This document shows positions 21,754 to 34,947 of a stretch of DNA of 64,000 nucleotides, piece by piece. Each line of letters opens with the position of its first letter. Position 1 is the stretch's first letter. The notes under the pieces were generated by a model, which worked only from the letters and a program-made list of their open reading frames with translations, did no database searches and was not told the origin of the DNA. Position numbers and translations under genes: made by a program. Origin of the DNA: Helianthus annuus (lineage: Eukaryota; Streptophyta; Magnoliopsida; Asterales; Asteraceae); contig NC_035435.2 of the NCBI RefSeq assembly GCF_002127325.2, positions 131,293,278-131,357,277 of the forward strand, in the 5' to 3' direction.

Positions 21754-23970
21754 ATTACCTATCCTCAGCCCCCGCCTTGATGAAACCAGAAAAAGGGGAT
21801 ATATTATCTTTATACTTAGCGGTATCCTCAAAAGCAGTAAGTGTGGTCCTTGTTAAGGATCACCAAGGTATACAACATCCTGTTTATTATGTAAGTAAGA
21901 GTTGGCTTGATGCTGAATCTAGGTATTCACATTTAGAAAAACTTATCCTTGCATTAATAATGGCATCTACTAAATTATGACATTATTTTGAGACTCATGC
22001 CATTATTGTTAAGACTAATTTTCCAATTAAGAATGTTCTCAGGAAACCTGAAATGTCAGGAAGGATGGCTTAGTGGGCAGTGAAGCTTAGTGCATATGAT
22101 ATAAGATATGAACCAAGGACTGCCATCAAATCCCAGGCCTTAGCTGACTTTGTGGCAGATTTTAGTAGTGATTTGCAAAAGGAGGCTGAGTTAGAAGTCC
22201 AACAGCTTGAGGAAACAAAGGATCCTTGGATACTATTCACTGATGGAGCCTCTAATGTTAAAGGAACAGGGCTCGGAATACTACTAAAATCGCCACAGGG
22301 GGACATAATACCCACTCTATAGCTTGTGAGTTCCAAACTACTAACAATGAGGCTGAATATGAAGCCTTGATAGCTGGTTTGCAAATTGCTAAGCATATGA
22401 GGATCAGGTATCTTGAGGTACATGTAGATTCATTATTAATCACTAATCACTTTAATGGATCCTATGCTGTTAAAGGTGAAAAGCTAATCAAATACTTAGA
22501 GATAGTCAAAGAATTGGCACTCTCTTTAGTATCCTTTAGTTTGACACATGTACCAAGGGAAGAGAATGCAGAGGCTGATGCATTGGCTAATCTAGGATCA
22601 TCCTTGAAGTTCCCGAGGATATAAGGATTCCTATTATCCATATCCTGACCCCTGCTATCGTGGATCATGTAGCTATGGAGATAGGAGAGGATTCTACATT
22701 CATCCCTAGTGATGATACTCAATCTCATTCAGGATCATGGATCCTCCCAATCATGAGATACATACAACATGGAGAGATTCCTACAGGAGAAAACCCTAGG
22801 GCTTTCAAAATTAAGGTATCTCAATTTACAATATTGAATGATATGTTGTATAAACGATCTCTTGCAGGACCATATCTAAGATGCATTGAGGATCCTGAAA
22901 TCCAAGAAGTCCTAAAGGATTTTCATGAAGGAGATTGTGGAAATCACACTGGGGGCAGAGCATTATTCTCAAGGATCCTGAGGACACGATACTATTGGCC
23001 TACTATGAAGAAGGATGCTGTGGAATATGCCAGGAAGTGTGATTCTTGCCAGAGACATAGTAATATCCTTCACCAACCAGCAGAGCTTTTGCATCCTATA
23101 TCCTCTTCTTGGCCTTTTATGAGATAGGGAATGGATATAGTTGGTAAGCTTCCTAAGGTACCCGGTAGAAAAGTATTCATGCTTGCTATGACTGATTACT
23201 TCTCCAAGTGGATAGAGGCTGAAGCCTTTGCTCAAGTCAGAGAAAAGGAAGTTATATCCTTTATTAAGAGAAATATTATTACTAGATTTGGTATCCCTTC
23301 TGAAATTGTATCTGATAATGGATCCCAATTTATTGGGAGTAGAACTACTAACTTTTGTGATAGCTGGGGGATTAAGATGATAACATCAACACCAGTTCAC
23401 CCACAAGCTAATGGTCAGCCAGAATCATCCAACAAGATCATCATCAACAACTTTAAGAAGAAACTTAGACCCAAGAAAGGAAAATGGGCAGAAGAACTAC
23501 CTTATGTATTATGGGCTGATAGGACAACTCCCAAGAATGCTACTGGTCAAACTCCATTCTCTTTGGTATTTGGAGCAGAATCAGTGATCCCTACAGAGAT
23601 GGTGGTTCCAACTGCAAGAACAAGCATTCGTGATCCTAAAGAAAATGCTGAAAACTTGGTTCAAGACTTGGATACTATAGAAGAAATCAGGGATTTGGCA
23701 AGGATAAGGATGGCCAGTTATCAACAAAGGATGGCTGGAGCTTACAACAAGAATGTCAGGATCAAGAAATTCCAAGTTGGTGATATGGTACTAAGGAAAG
23801 CATTTCAGAATACCACCAATCCTGCTGATGGAAAGTTGGCACCAAAGTGGGAAGGCCCTTATTTGATTGAAGCTGAAGCAGGAAAGGGGGCATATCGATT
23901 GCTAACGATGGAAGGTGATTTGCTACCAAGAGCTTGGAATGCTGTCCATTTGAAGAAATATTTCATGTGA
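21754..23970 (+). pseudogene. Gypsy pol fragment: RT end, RNase H, integrase; broken
   Basis: Coding remnant in three frames. It begins near the end of reverse transcriptase (LSLYLAVSSKAVS, HPVYYVSKSWLDAE). RNase H follows (FTDGASNVKGTG, NNEAEYEALIAGL, VHVDSLLI, EADALANLG), then the integrase zinc motif (GNHTGGRAL ... CDSCQRH), the integrase core with D in MDIVGKLP, D in VSDNGSQF and E in GQPESSNK, and a C-terminal part ending AVHLKKYFM. Lesions: stop TGA at 21978-21980 (CGA expected), TAG at about 22071-22073 (AAG expected), TAG at about 23127-23129 (TGG expected), and frameshifts near 22315 and 22612. Gag, protease and most of RT are absent because the left side joins a foreign LTR at 21753. 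The integrase frame 23131-23970 (279 residues) is open. Typical of Ty3/gypsy; the lineage is not determined. Confidence 0.85.
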
Positions 23971-24179
23971 CAAGGATCCATGATCCTCGCATGACAAGTA
24001 TCCTTGAAGGATCCTTACAGAACAGATGATCCTCATTTTGGTAACATTCTAATCTCAAACTATTTCATTCTTTTATTCTCTCATATAAGTATAAGGATCC
24101 TGCATCCTTTATCCTCCTCCCACTTGATTCTGAGTTTTGAAGGTTCAGGTATCCTTAACAAAGGACTGATTATCCACAG

Positions 24180-24310
24180 AAGTATCCAGTTATTTGGGCT
24201 TGACCCCAGGTTTTTGGGCTTGACCCCGGGTTTTTGGGCTTGACCCCAGTTATTTGGGCTTGACCCCAGTTATTTGGGCTTGACCACAGTTTTTTGGCCT
24301 AGTCCCCAGT
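24180..24310 (+). repeat. Tandem repeat, unit about 21 bases, TTTGGGCTTGACCCCAG
   Basis: Five to six units downstream of pol in the non-coding part of the gypsy element. The last unit decays to GGCCTAGTCCCCAG. Confidence 0.9.
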
Positions 24311-24559
24311 TTGGGCCTGTCCCCAGTATCGCCAGTAGCGCATGATGATCCTGGTACAGTTCATGGCAATGGGACCAGTACTCGCTTTAGGGGCTGACAA
24401 TTTCATTGTACTGGCTTTATCCGGGATCCTACATATAATGGTAGACGTACCATACATCCGTTCCTAAGTTTCTAACGTTTTCACGTTAGCTAAGGTTTTG
24501 GCATTTTCATGTCACTAAGTTTGGATAGTCGCCAGTCAGGGCCATACTCCAGTTTACAC

Positions 24560-24700
24560 AAGATCCTTTGGGCTTGTCCCCAGTTATCCTTTGGGCTTTT
24601 CCCCAGTTATCCTTTGGGCTTGTCCCCAGTTATCCTTTGGGCTTGTCCCCAGTATATTGGGCTTGTCCCCAGAATTGTTGGGCTTGTCCCCAGTCACTAA
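24560..24700 (+). repeat. Tandem repeat, unit about 22 bases, TTTGGGCTTGTCCCCAG
   Basis: Six to seven units, most with the linker TTATCC. Same core as the array at 24180-24310 with GAC changed to GTC. The two arrays are separated by about 250 bases of unrelated sequence. Open frames across it are repeat artefacts. Confidence 0.9.
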
Positions 24701-24717
24701 CTTGTCTTATATGTTGG

Positions 24718-27380
24718 CTTAGTCCCAAATTATATTCTATTTCAGGTTTTTGGAGACAAACGACCAAGGATCCTTGATCCTTACCTTCTACTAAGGTTTG
24801 TCTTTTGGTTATCTTGAATATAATGTTAAATGTTAGGATCCTAACTTGGATTCTCAGGTATAATCCTTAACTATTTTGATTTTATTCATTATTCATTTAA
24901 GTGACCCTTATTCTTAGACAACAGACCCAATGATTCTAAAATGGCATAACCTTTCTAAAGTTTATATTTTTCGACTATAGGATATTTGATCCTGGATCAT
25001 ATCCTAAAATTCTTAAATTTTATTTGTTTAAATTTTCTTATTCAAACAAAATATGTAACAACACTTTAAAACTAAAGGATCCATAAGGATAACAACACAG
25101 GATAAGCTAAAAAGTTAAAGTTATTTTATTCACAAAACATTAAACCCTTTAAGGTTGTCAAAATTGCCAACCCACGTTTCTACCAGCAAAACGTGGCCCG
25201 TCCACATGGGTTGGCAAAGGGTGTCCATTGTTTACGGGTCTTTGTAGTGCAGGAAATAAAACACGGAAGGATAACGAGTGGCTTCATCCCCCAAACAGAG
25301 AATCCATCCACCACCCATTATCCTGCCTATTGTTCAAGGATCCATGATCCTTCACCCTAGAAACTATTGTCTAAAGTTATTACAACCCATCATTGTTCAA
25401 CAAAAACATCATAACCAAAATAAACCACTACCAACTTAAAAAATGGGCTCCGGCTATGTCTAGAAGTGTCCATCATCGCCCATCCTTGCAGCTTACACCT
25501 TAGCTGCGTCACCATCACCAGCTCCACTTGCCTCTCCACCGGCTTGATCCTTGCCACCCTCGATTGCCAGAACCTCAACAGCCTCTTCTTCGTCGTCCAG
25601 CTCAGCCAGCCTAGCCATCCAGCCCTCAATGTCCCAGTTGCTCCTGTCAAAATCAGGATCCTGAGCTTCCTGGGCCATCTGTAGTTTGGTCTTGTACATG
25701 GCAATGGCAGCGGAGACTTTAGCACATGCTTCTCATAGTTAACGTTGATCAGAACTTTAGCCGTCTGGGTTTTGGCATCATTGAGGTCTTTTTCAAGAGA
25801 AGCAATCTTGTGATCCTTGGGCACCGCTACTTGTTGAAGGTCCGAGTACTTTTGCTCAACTTCTTCAATATTGCCTACGTAGTCTTCGATTTCAGCAAAT
25901 TTCTGCAAAAAGACGACATAAAGCTTAGGATAACATGATCCTCAAGTGGGCAGGATAATTAAGCTATGTCAGTGATCCCCACCTTAGAAAAGTACTCAAG
26001 GAACTGATGACGGATCAGGGCAAGCCTTCTAGATTGTCAGCCTCAGAGGTCTTCCTTTTCTTGCCACCCTTGCCTTTGGAAGTGGTTTGCTTGGGATCAT
26101 GACAGTTGGACTGGCAGCAAGCTTCTTCTTTGAGGATCGCACAGTGTCAAGGTCAGTGACACTGAATTTGGAGGCAGATCTTGAAGATTTTCCAGCACCT
26201 ACACATTCAAAACAGATAAGTATCCTTATTTTATTTTTATTTAAGCATTTAATTACATATAAACATGGATACTTACTCGACATAGTGACAGAACCTGAGG
26301 ATACTTCTTGAGAATCCTGAGTGTTTGCTTTAAATGATCTTATTGCAGGATCAAGTCTTCGGAAAGCAGCAAGCCTTTCCTTTGTTGCAGGTGTTTTGAA
26401 GAGATGTGAAACAGAAACAGCTGCACAAAAGAAATGGAAATATGTTAGTGATCCTGATCAGAAGCAAACTCATCCGGTGATCCTTCTAAGGATCCTCTAT
26501 CCTACCATGAGTGGTCCATTTTCTAGGCAGATCCTTTCCATCAGGGATGGAATCCCTTCTGACAAAGAAGAATCGCCGTTTCCAGTTGGTGTCATTCTTA
26601 GTGGCTTTGAAGATGGGGTGTTCTTCACCAGGTTTGTGTTTGAGTAGATACCGGTGAGACCCATGGCTTACGAGGTCATACATCTCTGCAAGCTCCGACA
26701 TTCCCAGATCAATACCTTGCTGCTCAATGATTCTTTCGAGGGTATACAAGACCCTCTAGATCATAGGCATTGCCTGGATGTAGGAGATGCCAATGGGAGA
26801 GAAGAAGGATTGGGTTAAATCTGGAAAAGGGTATGTGTATCCTATTGTGAATGGGGTGACCGGAAAAGCTACCCAGGTTTCAGACACGAGATCACTTAGA
26901 ACGGTGGGATCAAAGGTTTTGAAAATGGTATTCGCCGGGAAACAATGGCGGATTCTGTCTATCTGTGGATCGGTGAAGCAGCAACGTTCTTTTGCAGAAT
27001 ATTTATGATCCCTTGGCTTTTCAAGGGGCTGTCCTTCTTGTGATCCTTAGCTGGTGAGGATCTTAGCATCATCTTGATTAATGACGGTGGCGAAGAAGAG
27101 AAACAGCGTGAGAAGATGAAGAGAGAAAGGAAAGGGGAATACCTGATCAAGTCTTCGAATGAGGATTTAAAGCGGAAACGCATGAATTTAAAAGCTCTCT
27201 AACCCTTATCTCTAACTTCAATTTATAATGATGATTTTGCAGGATAGTCACTTTAGGGACGTCAGGATGTTAACGGCTAGTCCGCTTATAACGGCTAGTT
27301 ATCCGACTGATTCGTTGCGGATAAGAACAGAAAATATAACTCGTTATCTGCATTATTACTCCTTATATTTTGGGGGCAAT
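24718..27380 (+). mobile_element. Gypsy element E2, internal 3' region (copy 2 of 2244-4908)
   Basis: Continues directly from the pol fragment and its tandem repeats, so 21754-28199 is one element from the RT end to the 3' LTR. It aligns base for base with 2244-4908 apart from scattered substitutions and small indels. The polypurine tract TTTTGGGGGCAA is just before 27381. Confidence 0.8.
25493..27072 (-). pseudogene. Antisense 'putative gypsy-type transposase' gene, copy C, broken
   Basis: Same gene as at 3019-4600. It shares the exon-1 frameshift and the TGG to TAG stop, so it was dead before duplication. It has an additional one-base loss near 26094 (CTTGGGATC against CTTGGGGATC) that shifts the basic exon. 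The FFFVRRDSIPDGKDLPRKW block is intact near 26520-26580. Confidence 0.6.
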
Positions 27381-28199
27381 TGTTAGGGGAGGATTTTCCT
27401 ATGATTAGTGATCCTCAATTACTGTTAGGTTTAGTGATCCTTACTTCTGTCTGAATTAGTGATCCTCAGAAGTATTGCAGGATCAGGATCATGGATCATC
27501 GTAAGGATCCTTATACTAACGATTGTCTGCCTTTAATATGATGTTGTTTTGCAGGAGTACGAGCTTGGACTTGGTCTTGGCGATATTCCTGGAGCACATT
27601 CCATGTTTATTCCGCACGTGCATGGCTGAAATGGACATTATGGAGGTCGTGGAGGACTTGCACCAAATGCGGAATGTTTGTTAGCTTAGATACTTTCCAT
27701 TTTTAAAGGGGATAGCGAGCTAAATAGAAACACTTGGCTAATTTTAGCTTAACACACACACTCGTAACTGCTCTCACCAGCTCTTGATAATTCGCTTGGC
27801 GATTACACATTTTTGTGCACATTACACTATAGTGATCCTTGTAATTAGCTTGCTATCATCCGAAGTTGTAATACATTTCTTGTTTAATCTGAGTTGGTGA
27901 TCGGTAGTTTCCATCACCCGAGGTTTTTTATGCCGGAGATCACTCATTGATCAAGGGCTTTTTCCTCGTATAAATCTTTGTGTCACTTGTTCATTATATT
28001 TCAGAGTGATCCTTAATATTGTTCATTGATTCAAGCATCATACCTCACAACAGAAAGTTTGGTTGCATTATCATTGCTTGATTTTTGACCAAAACACGCA
28101 TCATCTCGCGCGCTCGCAAACCCTTAAGAATTAGTCGTTGAAGCGCGATTCAGATAAGCTTTGCGAACACCCGTCTCCTATCTGCGACTGGGTCCAACA
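27381..28199 (+). mobile_element. 3' LTR of gypsy E2 (copy 2)
   Basis: 819 bases, TGTTAGGGG to GGTCCAACA, near-identical to 4909-5727. It is followed by the perfect palindrome at 28196-28219. Confidence 0.8.
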
Positions 28200-28219
28200 A
28201 AAATAGATCTATTTTTGTT
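28196..28219. repeat. Perfect 24-base palindrome, copy 2
   Basis: Identical to 5724-5747, with arms AACAAAAATAGA / TCTATTTTTGTT. Confidence 0.9.
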
Positions 28220-29440
28220 CTTATGTGAATCCATGTGTGGCCCCAATTTTAATCAACAGACCAAAATTAATTTAGCCAACATAGATTGGGCTTTTATTTA
28301 GACCAATAAGTCTAATTAATTTTGATCTTACATCAAATAGGCCCAAAATAGAAACACTTAGCTGCCAAACAGATAAATCTGATGAAGCCCAATTCTTAAT
28401 AAAAAGCCCCAAGCCCAATTTGAAGCCTGCGATACATTCAGAACCCAAAAAGAAACTTATTTGCAGCAACATCATACATAGCAGCAGCTGACATCATACA
28501 TCATACATCCAACAATCCCAAATCCCTAATTTCATTTCCCCAAATTCTCCTCCTTCAACCTCGCTTCAGCCGACATCAACCAGTCTCAAGCTCACCCTCT
28601 TCATACTTCCCTCTTCGATACACAATAGCAACCAGAATCCCCAAATAAAAATCAACATACAGCAGCTAATAATCAACATACAGCCGCCAATTTCTTGATT
28701 TCTAGGGCACGACTGAAGCAAGGCTTCAGCGTAAGGTTGAGATTGGAGACCATTATCAGGCATCGGTGCACCTCCGTCAACACCTGTTTTTGACCTGAAT
28801 CAGCTCCGATGAAACCCAGTACAGGTCTCATGCAAGTCTGCGATACACAAGACCAGCTGTACATCAGCGGTTGCCTAACCTCATCTTCTTTCTTTTTCGA
28901 TAACCAGCACAAGCAATGATACATAAGCATCAAACAATCAAAAACCCCAAACAAAATTGCAGCCGCCACCATCATCATAATTTTGTCGGTCAACATCTCC
29001 TTCACCAGTGACAATTCCGATCAACGGCAATCTCTCGACGAAACACCTGAGTCGACGAAACAAGGAAGCCGACGAAACAGAATATTCAGGAGTTTCGTGG
29101 GGGGGGGCATTTCGTCATGTGCAGGGGAAGTGGGGTTTCGTCAGAAACCCTAAAATTTCTCAACAGCCGCCAAGAACATCTCAAGAACACAGCCACTGTT
29201 TATTCCCAGATCTGACGAAAAATCTTTAGAAACAAGATAAAAACTTGATTTGTTTGGTGTAAAACAGAAAACCTAACCTCGGGTGTGATTCGTTTCAGCG
29301 CAGATCTGAATTTCGGGTCCAGATCTTGGCTTTTCTCCATTTTCACCATTTTTACATCTTGAACAAAAAGCACAAAAATCACAGATGACTTAGTAAACGG
29401 TTAGATTTACTAAATCGGGCACCATGACTCTGATACCAAT
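28220..29440 (-). mobile_element. Leader/internal part of second LTR element, minus orientation (copy 2)
   Basis: Equivalent of 5748-6980. The primer-site complement GACTCTGATACCA is at 29426-29438. It contains the GTTTCGTCG motif cluster near 29030-29120 and a poly-G run near 29100. No recognisable protein domain. Confidence 0.5.
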
Positions 29441-29822
29441 TGTAGGACCGAGTTTCGGGACCGAAACCGTGATTAGTGTAAGATTTGTTCAAGACGGGAG
29501 AGATTAGAGATGGATAAACACAAATTCTTTGTATTAATTGGTAGCATAACATTACAAATCGGCCCGATTACAAGATAATCGAACTACTACCAAAGGAGTA
29601 TACATCCGGGGAGAGACCAAGTGGTGATCTCTCCCCCAGACAATGAAGCTCACAGGGAACTCTTAAATAAGCTCCCTTGTCTCACAACTCTCTCAAGTGA
29701 AAATGAAAGACAAGGGTGGTATTTATATCCACACCCATTTCACTTGCACACACACGGTCAAACACATAACCCTCTCGTTTGACCACTTCAAACGAGCGGG
29801 TCAATACACATTCGTTTGACCA
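29441..29822 (-). mobile_element. Complete minus-strand LTR (382 bases), copy 2
   Basis: Plus-strand ends are TGTAGGACC and GTTTGACCA, that is TG...CA on both strands. On the minus strand a TATA box GGATATAAATACC lies near 29735 and is followed by a leader. It sits two bases from a methionine-tRNA primer site, so it is a 5' LTR. The matching 3' LTR is not in the window. In copy 1 most of it is deleted. Confidence 0.7.
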
Positions 29823-29825
29823 TTT

Positions 29826-32711
29826 CACTAACTGTTAACGTAACATAAAATCTAATCTATTCAACAAGAATCGGACACAAAATCTGCATCAACATCATCA
29901 TCTTTACAATTTTATATTGCTTCTCCGGCTATCACATCCGACGAGTTAAGATGATCCGACCAATTAATATAAATCTTTTAACATCGATCCATTAAATGAT
30001 CAAAAGAGTGATAATTTCAAAAATAGTAGGAACAATATCTGTAATTAATGAAACCTTAGGAACGAATTAAGGTCATCTAACTAACCAAATGGATGATTGT
30101 ATAACTTACTCTAATAGATATCAAATTTATTTTAAGTGTGTATCGCATAGGTTTGTGATTCAGTCGAGACTGGTCCTTAATAATGCTCCAAGTGGCTAAT
30201 GATTGATTGATATCTTTTCGATACTTGACTCTTGTACACAACTTTTCTTTGCCCAAAGTTTCTAATCCTTAAGTAACTGTCTTGCATGATCTTTTTTACT
30301 CTTCACCTATACATGCACATTTCCGATTGCCACAATAACCGACTAATCATGCATAGAGCAGAAACAATCTAATTAACCTAAACATTCATAAATGTTAGTT
30401 AAGCATTTATCATGTGAAATGGCATGAACACAAATTTGATATGCTCGTGTATCTTATGAATGCAACATCTGTTACATTACATTGATTATATGCCATTAGT
30501 GATAAGTAAATTTAAAGTTAATGTTCGAGAGCTAAATTGCTCCTTACAATGACAGAGGGGGGGGGGGTTGATAATAGGTACCAAAACTAGGGCAGGTTTT
30601 ATTTTAAGTTATGCTTGTATATCAGGCATCCCCGGAAGGTATCTGGAGACACGGCAAACCATTTGGTTGTGAAAAGAAACCAACATGTACCCTTTTACCC
30701 TTTCTTCGTATTAACATCATATGTCAATTTGGTTGATCAGTCGTGCGATAGACCATCCATCTCAACATGAAACATATACAAATATTCCCTTCTAGTTTGA
30801 CCATGAATCAAAATAGACGTTCGGTTAGGTGCAATAACTGAAAAGAAGTCCAATCCATACCGACTACAACATCAACCTTGACATATGATCATTTGGATTA
30901 GACAAATGGTGTAAGATTCATCATCATTCTACATGAACAAAATTAGGATGCGATGTAAATCCATAACTAGACTTTTATAAGCTATTTTGGCTTTTAGAGT
31001 GAATTAATTAACTTGATTTTAGTAATTTGGAATAGAACTCTAGATTTTGTAAAAGTTATAGAAGTTCCTAATAAGAGTACCTTCTTTTCGTATAAGGATT
31101 AACGATAAAATTAGTAAAATCTGAGTTAAAGTACATCTAGATAAAGAAACAAACTAATATGATCTCATATTAACATGTTTTGTTTCTAACTTGATTAACT
31201 GTTCTAGAGTTCTAGACATCATTATTCTATAAATACTAGTACTGTTGTATTGGCTTCAAGTACTTCAAGTTCACAAAGTAACATTTGATGTTATACATCA
31301 TACATGTATGCTTTTCATGTAATCACAAACTTCACTTCATGATCTTAACCTTCAATATGGGTTAACGCAAAGTATATATAATTTTTTAGCAATGTAAAAC
31401 ACTACTTTGGGGTAAGTTACTCACCAAAACTGAAATCAACATGGGAAAAAATGAAAGTTTAATTGAAAAAACACTATTTAGAACCACAATACACTTACAA
31501 TACCGCAATATACTAAAATCACCATACAATGTCGCCTTATGGTGCTCCACCATGTTTGGGATGAAACTCAACCCTACACAATTTAAATTTAGAGTCCTAT
31601 GACATAAGTTTCAAATAACTTACAACACTTTATATTCACTTGTATTTAGATAATAGTTGCATATCCTACTAGTGTGATGCATTGATAACATGTAAACACA
31701 ATGAGATTATCGTTATGATAAATCTACTAAATCATAGTGTGCATAAACTTATAATTGTATATATTGAAATCACAAGCTCATATTTATATAATTCGCATAA
31801 TACACCACTAGTATATCACACTAGAAGCATTTGGATCCATGCTAATTCTCATTGGGATTATTTGTAAGGAAATACAATTAAATGGTTACGAAAATCCATC
31901 CCAATTCAAAACTTAAAATAGAATACAATTAAATGTGCTATTGAACCCAGTAAATACACACACGAATTAGGGGGTTTCCATAGACGATTTTGGGAGCTTC
32001 TTGAGTATCCAAAGTTTCCATTATCACATTCCATCAAGTTTTGAAGATCAATCATCAACTATGAGTGGCTAATCACTCCAAGATTATCCATGTGTAATAA
32101 GATTGTGCATTTTCTATGGTTTGTTTTTCATGTTATGGTTTGATACAAACATTTGCTAGTATTGTTTTGAACTCGAAACTGTTTAGTTTTCTTGCAAACA
32201 TTGACTTTGAGAGATGATTGCTACTATAAAGTTGTGATCTATGCTAGGATTTGGTTTTTGTTATTGAATGATAAAACATACTATTGTCTTTGATTCATAT
32301 TGTGATGTTTATCTTGCACCGGTTGCGTATGATAGAGGATTGTTGATGTTTATAACATGATAAACCATTTGTGTTAAATATCCCTAGATACTTGCTAATC
32401 CGAACTGAGTTGATTCTTTTCCAAATATTGTTTACATATCCATTTTGATTACCGTTTTGATAATCATTATTCCAAATAACATCATCGTCTTGTTTTCTAC
32501 AAACCAGTTGGAATCACATTGTTGTTTCCACTTTCAAACACATTTTTAAAGATAAATAACAAGCTTAATTGAGATGTTTAGTAAATCTAAATCTAAACAC
32601 TAATCACAAACTTTTCATGGTTTGACACCCTTCTTACCACTAGCTATATAGCTAAGGGCACTAAGGAACACACTTTAACTTTATCTTTGACAGGACCCTC
32701 GACATCCTATC
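29826..32711. other. AT-rich intergenic DNA, copy 2 of 7071-9960; no gene
   Basis: Same content as copy 1, including the poly-G run (about 30556-30567) and the faint protease-like relic near 30845-30880. Nothing else recognised. Confidence 0.5.
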
Positions 32712-33300
32712 AAATACGTAGCAACAAACAGTGGTGCATGTCATGCTGTTTGGATGAGATTGTTGAAGGAGGAGCTTGGGTATAAGCAAGAAGCACCAAA
32801 TGTAATTTATTTTGACAACTTGCCTGCTGTGTTTCTGTCTAAATTTTCAGAAAGTTTGGTGGATACTAATCAAGTGGTGCTAAATTTATGGTAGAAACAA
32901 GATCAAGTTGCAGACATATTGACTAACCCACTTGGGAGTTGAGCAATTCTGTTACTTGAGGGAAAGATTGGGAGCAAGGAAGTTTGAGTTAAAGGAGCAT
33001 ATTGGAAATAATTCAAACTAGTGACGGTTGAAGATTCGTTGGGAATATGCATGTGCGTGGAAGTTTACTTTGAATAAAAGACGGAGGCTTATGCTTGTTT
33101 CCTCTTTACTAGTTCTTTTTTGCATATTTTGTTAGACTTTATTTGGTGTAAGTTACTTACTAGTTCTTTTTTGTATATTTGTCTTTTATTTGGTGTAAGT
33201 TACTTTGTTTCTTTCCTATTTAAATAGGTGTTTGCCGTATGAATAAAATATCTCATTTGAAACGTGTCCTATTCTGTGAATACTTGACACCGCTATAACA
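32712..33300 (+). pseudogene. Copia RNase H fragment plus LTR remnant (copy 2)
   Basis: Same stops and gaps as 9961-10549. DILTKPLG is here DILTNPLG (AAA to AAC), an extra change. It ends CGCTATAACA. Confidence 0.7.
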
Positions 33301-33641
33301 ATCATTAGAACTAAAACTAAAACTTTTTCTATCGTAACTAGTTTTGACCCATTAACTAGTTTGCCGTTTGGCATATATTGCCATCTTTACTAGAAAAGCA
33401 TAGCTAAAACTAGAGGTGTTTGAATGTGAATTTTGAAAGTTACTATTGCAACTTCAAGTATTAGAAACCTAAAAGTCGGTAGAAACCTAAAATCATTCCA
33501 ATATGTATAACGAACTATTGCACATTCAGTCTATAAAAAGTTGTATAATTTTATATTTACAATAAACGGTTTGTTGGAAACAAAAATGAATTACGTCTAA
33601 GCACATTATTCGGTCTTAACATATTAAGTTTTTTGCCGATA
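33301..33641. other. Spacer between copia relic and foldback, no gene
   Basis: Same as 10550-10891 in copy 1. AT-rich, nothing recognised. Confidence 0.4.
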
Positions 33642-34418
33642 TAAAAAAATTTCACAACCAATGCCATGTTCAAAAAGATTTCACAAATGGTGCTATCTCC
33701 ATTCATAATGGCGACTTTTGTGGTCTCGTAGGGTGTGGCAGAGAAGTCCAGGAAATGTGTAAGCTTTTAATCATTGAATAAGGTACAAACTCCATTCAAA
33801 ATGGCGACTTCTGATCAAGCATGGAACAAACTCCATTGTTAATGGCGAATTTCTTCAAAAAAGCCATTCAAAATGACAACTTCTGCAAAAGCTGGTACAA
33901 AAGCCATGTTGAATGGCAAAATTGTTCATAAAAAGTACAAAACTCCATTACAAATGGCAAAATTCACATAAAAGCTGAAAAGTTCTTACAAACTCCATTC
34001 CAAATGGCGAAATATGCATATTTTTTTTTTGTACTTTGTATGCATATTTCGCCATTTGGAATGGAGTTTGTAAGAACTTTTCTACTTTTATGCGGATTTT
34101 GCCATTTGTAATGGAGTTTTGTACTTTTTATGAACAATTTCGCCATTCAAAATTTCTTTTGTACCAGCTTTTGCAGAAGTCGCCATTTTGAATGGCTTTT
34201 TTTGAAGAAATTTGCCATTAACAATGGCGTTTGTTCCATGCTTGATCAGAAGTCGTCATTTTGAATGGAGTTTGTACCTTATTCAATGATTAAAAGCTTA
34301 CACATTCCCTGGACTTCTCTGCCATACCCTACTAGAACACAAAAGTCGCCATTATGAATGGAGATAGCACCATTTGTGAAATCTTTTTGAACATGGCATT
34401 GGTTGTGAAATTTTTTTT
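33642..34418. repeat. Long foldback (inverted repeat), copy 2
   Basis: Same structure as 10892-11671. The arms keep their pairing although each has accumulated separate substitutions and indels in poly-T runs. Confidence 0.85.
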
Positions 34419-34947
34419 CCAAAATAGCATTATATCTGCAAAAATCTCTAACATATTCAAAGAGTACTGTTAATTGAAAACCAAAACAATAATGCAGTTA
34501 TAAATAAAACACATCCGGCAAATAGGAGCACAATCTCTAGCTATTTACCGTAGCAGCACCTCAATGGGCTCTTGGAATCTTCATTGTTTGGGTGAATACC
34601 TGACTAATTTACATGAGCAGGATACCAGAAAAGGTATTAAAAGCAGCAGGCATCATTTTTATCATGTATAACAAACTAATGCTTATGTAAAAGTTCCAAA
34701 TAAGTTCTCCATACCGAAAATAGAACACACAACATAAAACATTACAGACAATATTCAGTTTTTGACCATCACAACAATAACAACCACAAAGCAGTGTCTG
34801 TGTCTATCACAACAATAAGAACCACAAAGCATTTAAAAGTTTAAAACTGTAACTCTAGCTGCAACAGAAGATAACAAGATCCCAATAAATGTAAAGATAT
34901 TGCCGTTTCTTTACAACAATAGACTCTCATCCACATAGAGAAGCCGG

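Noticed and set aside
24509..24777. Two plus-strand frames rich in PSYPLG and WAFPQ residues
   Set aside because: Translations of the GGGCTTGTCCCCAG tandem array.
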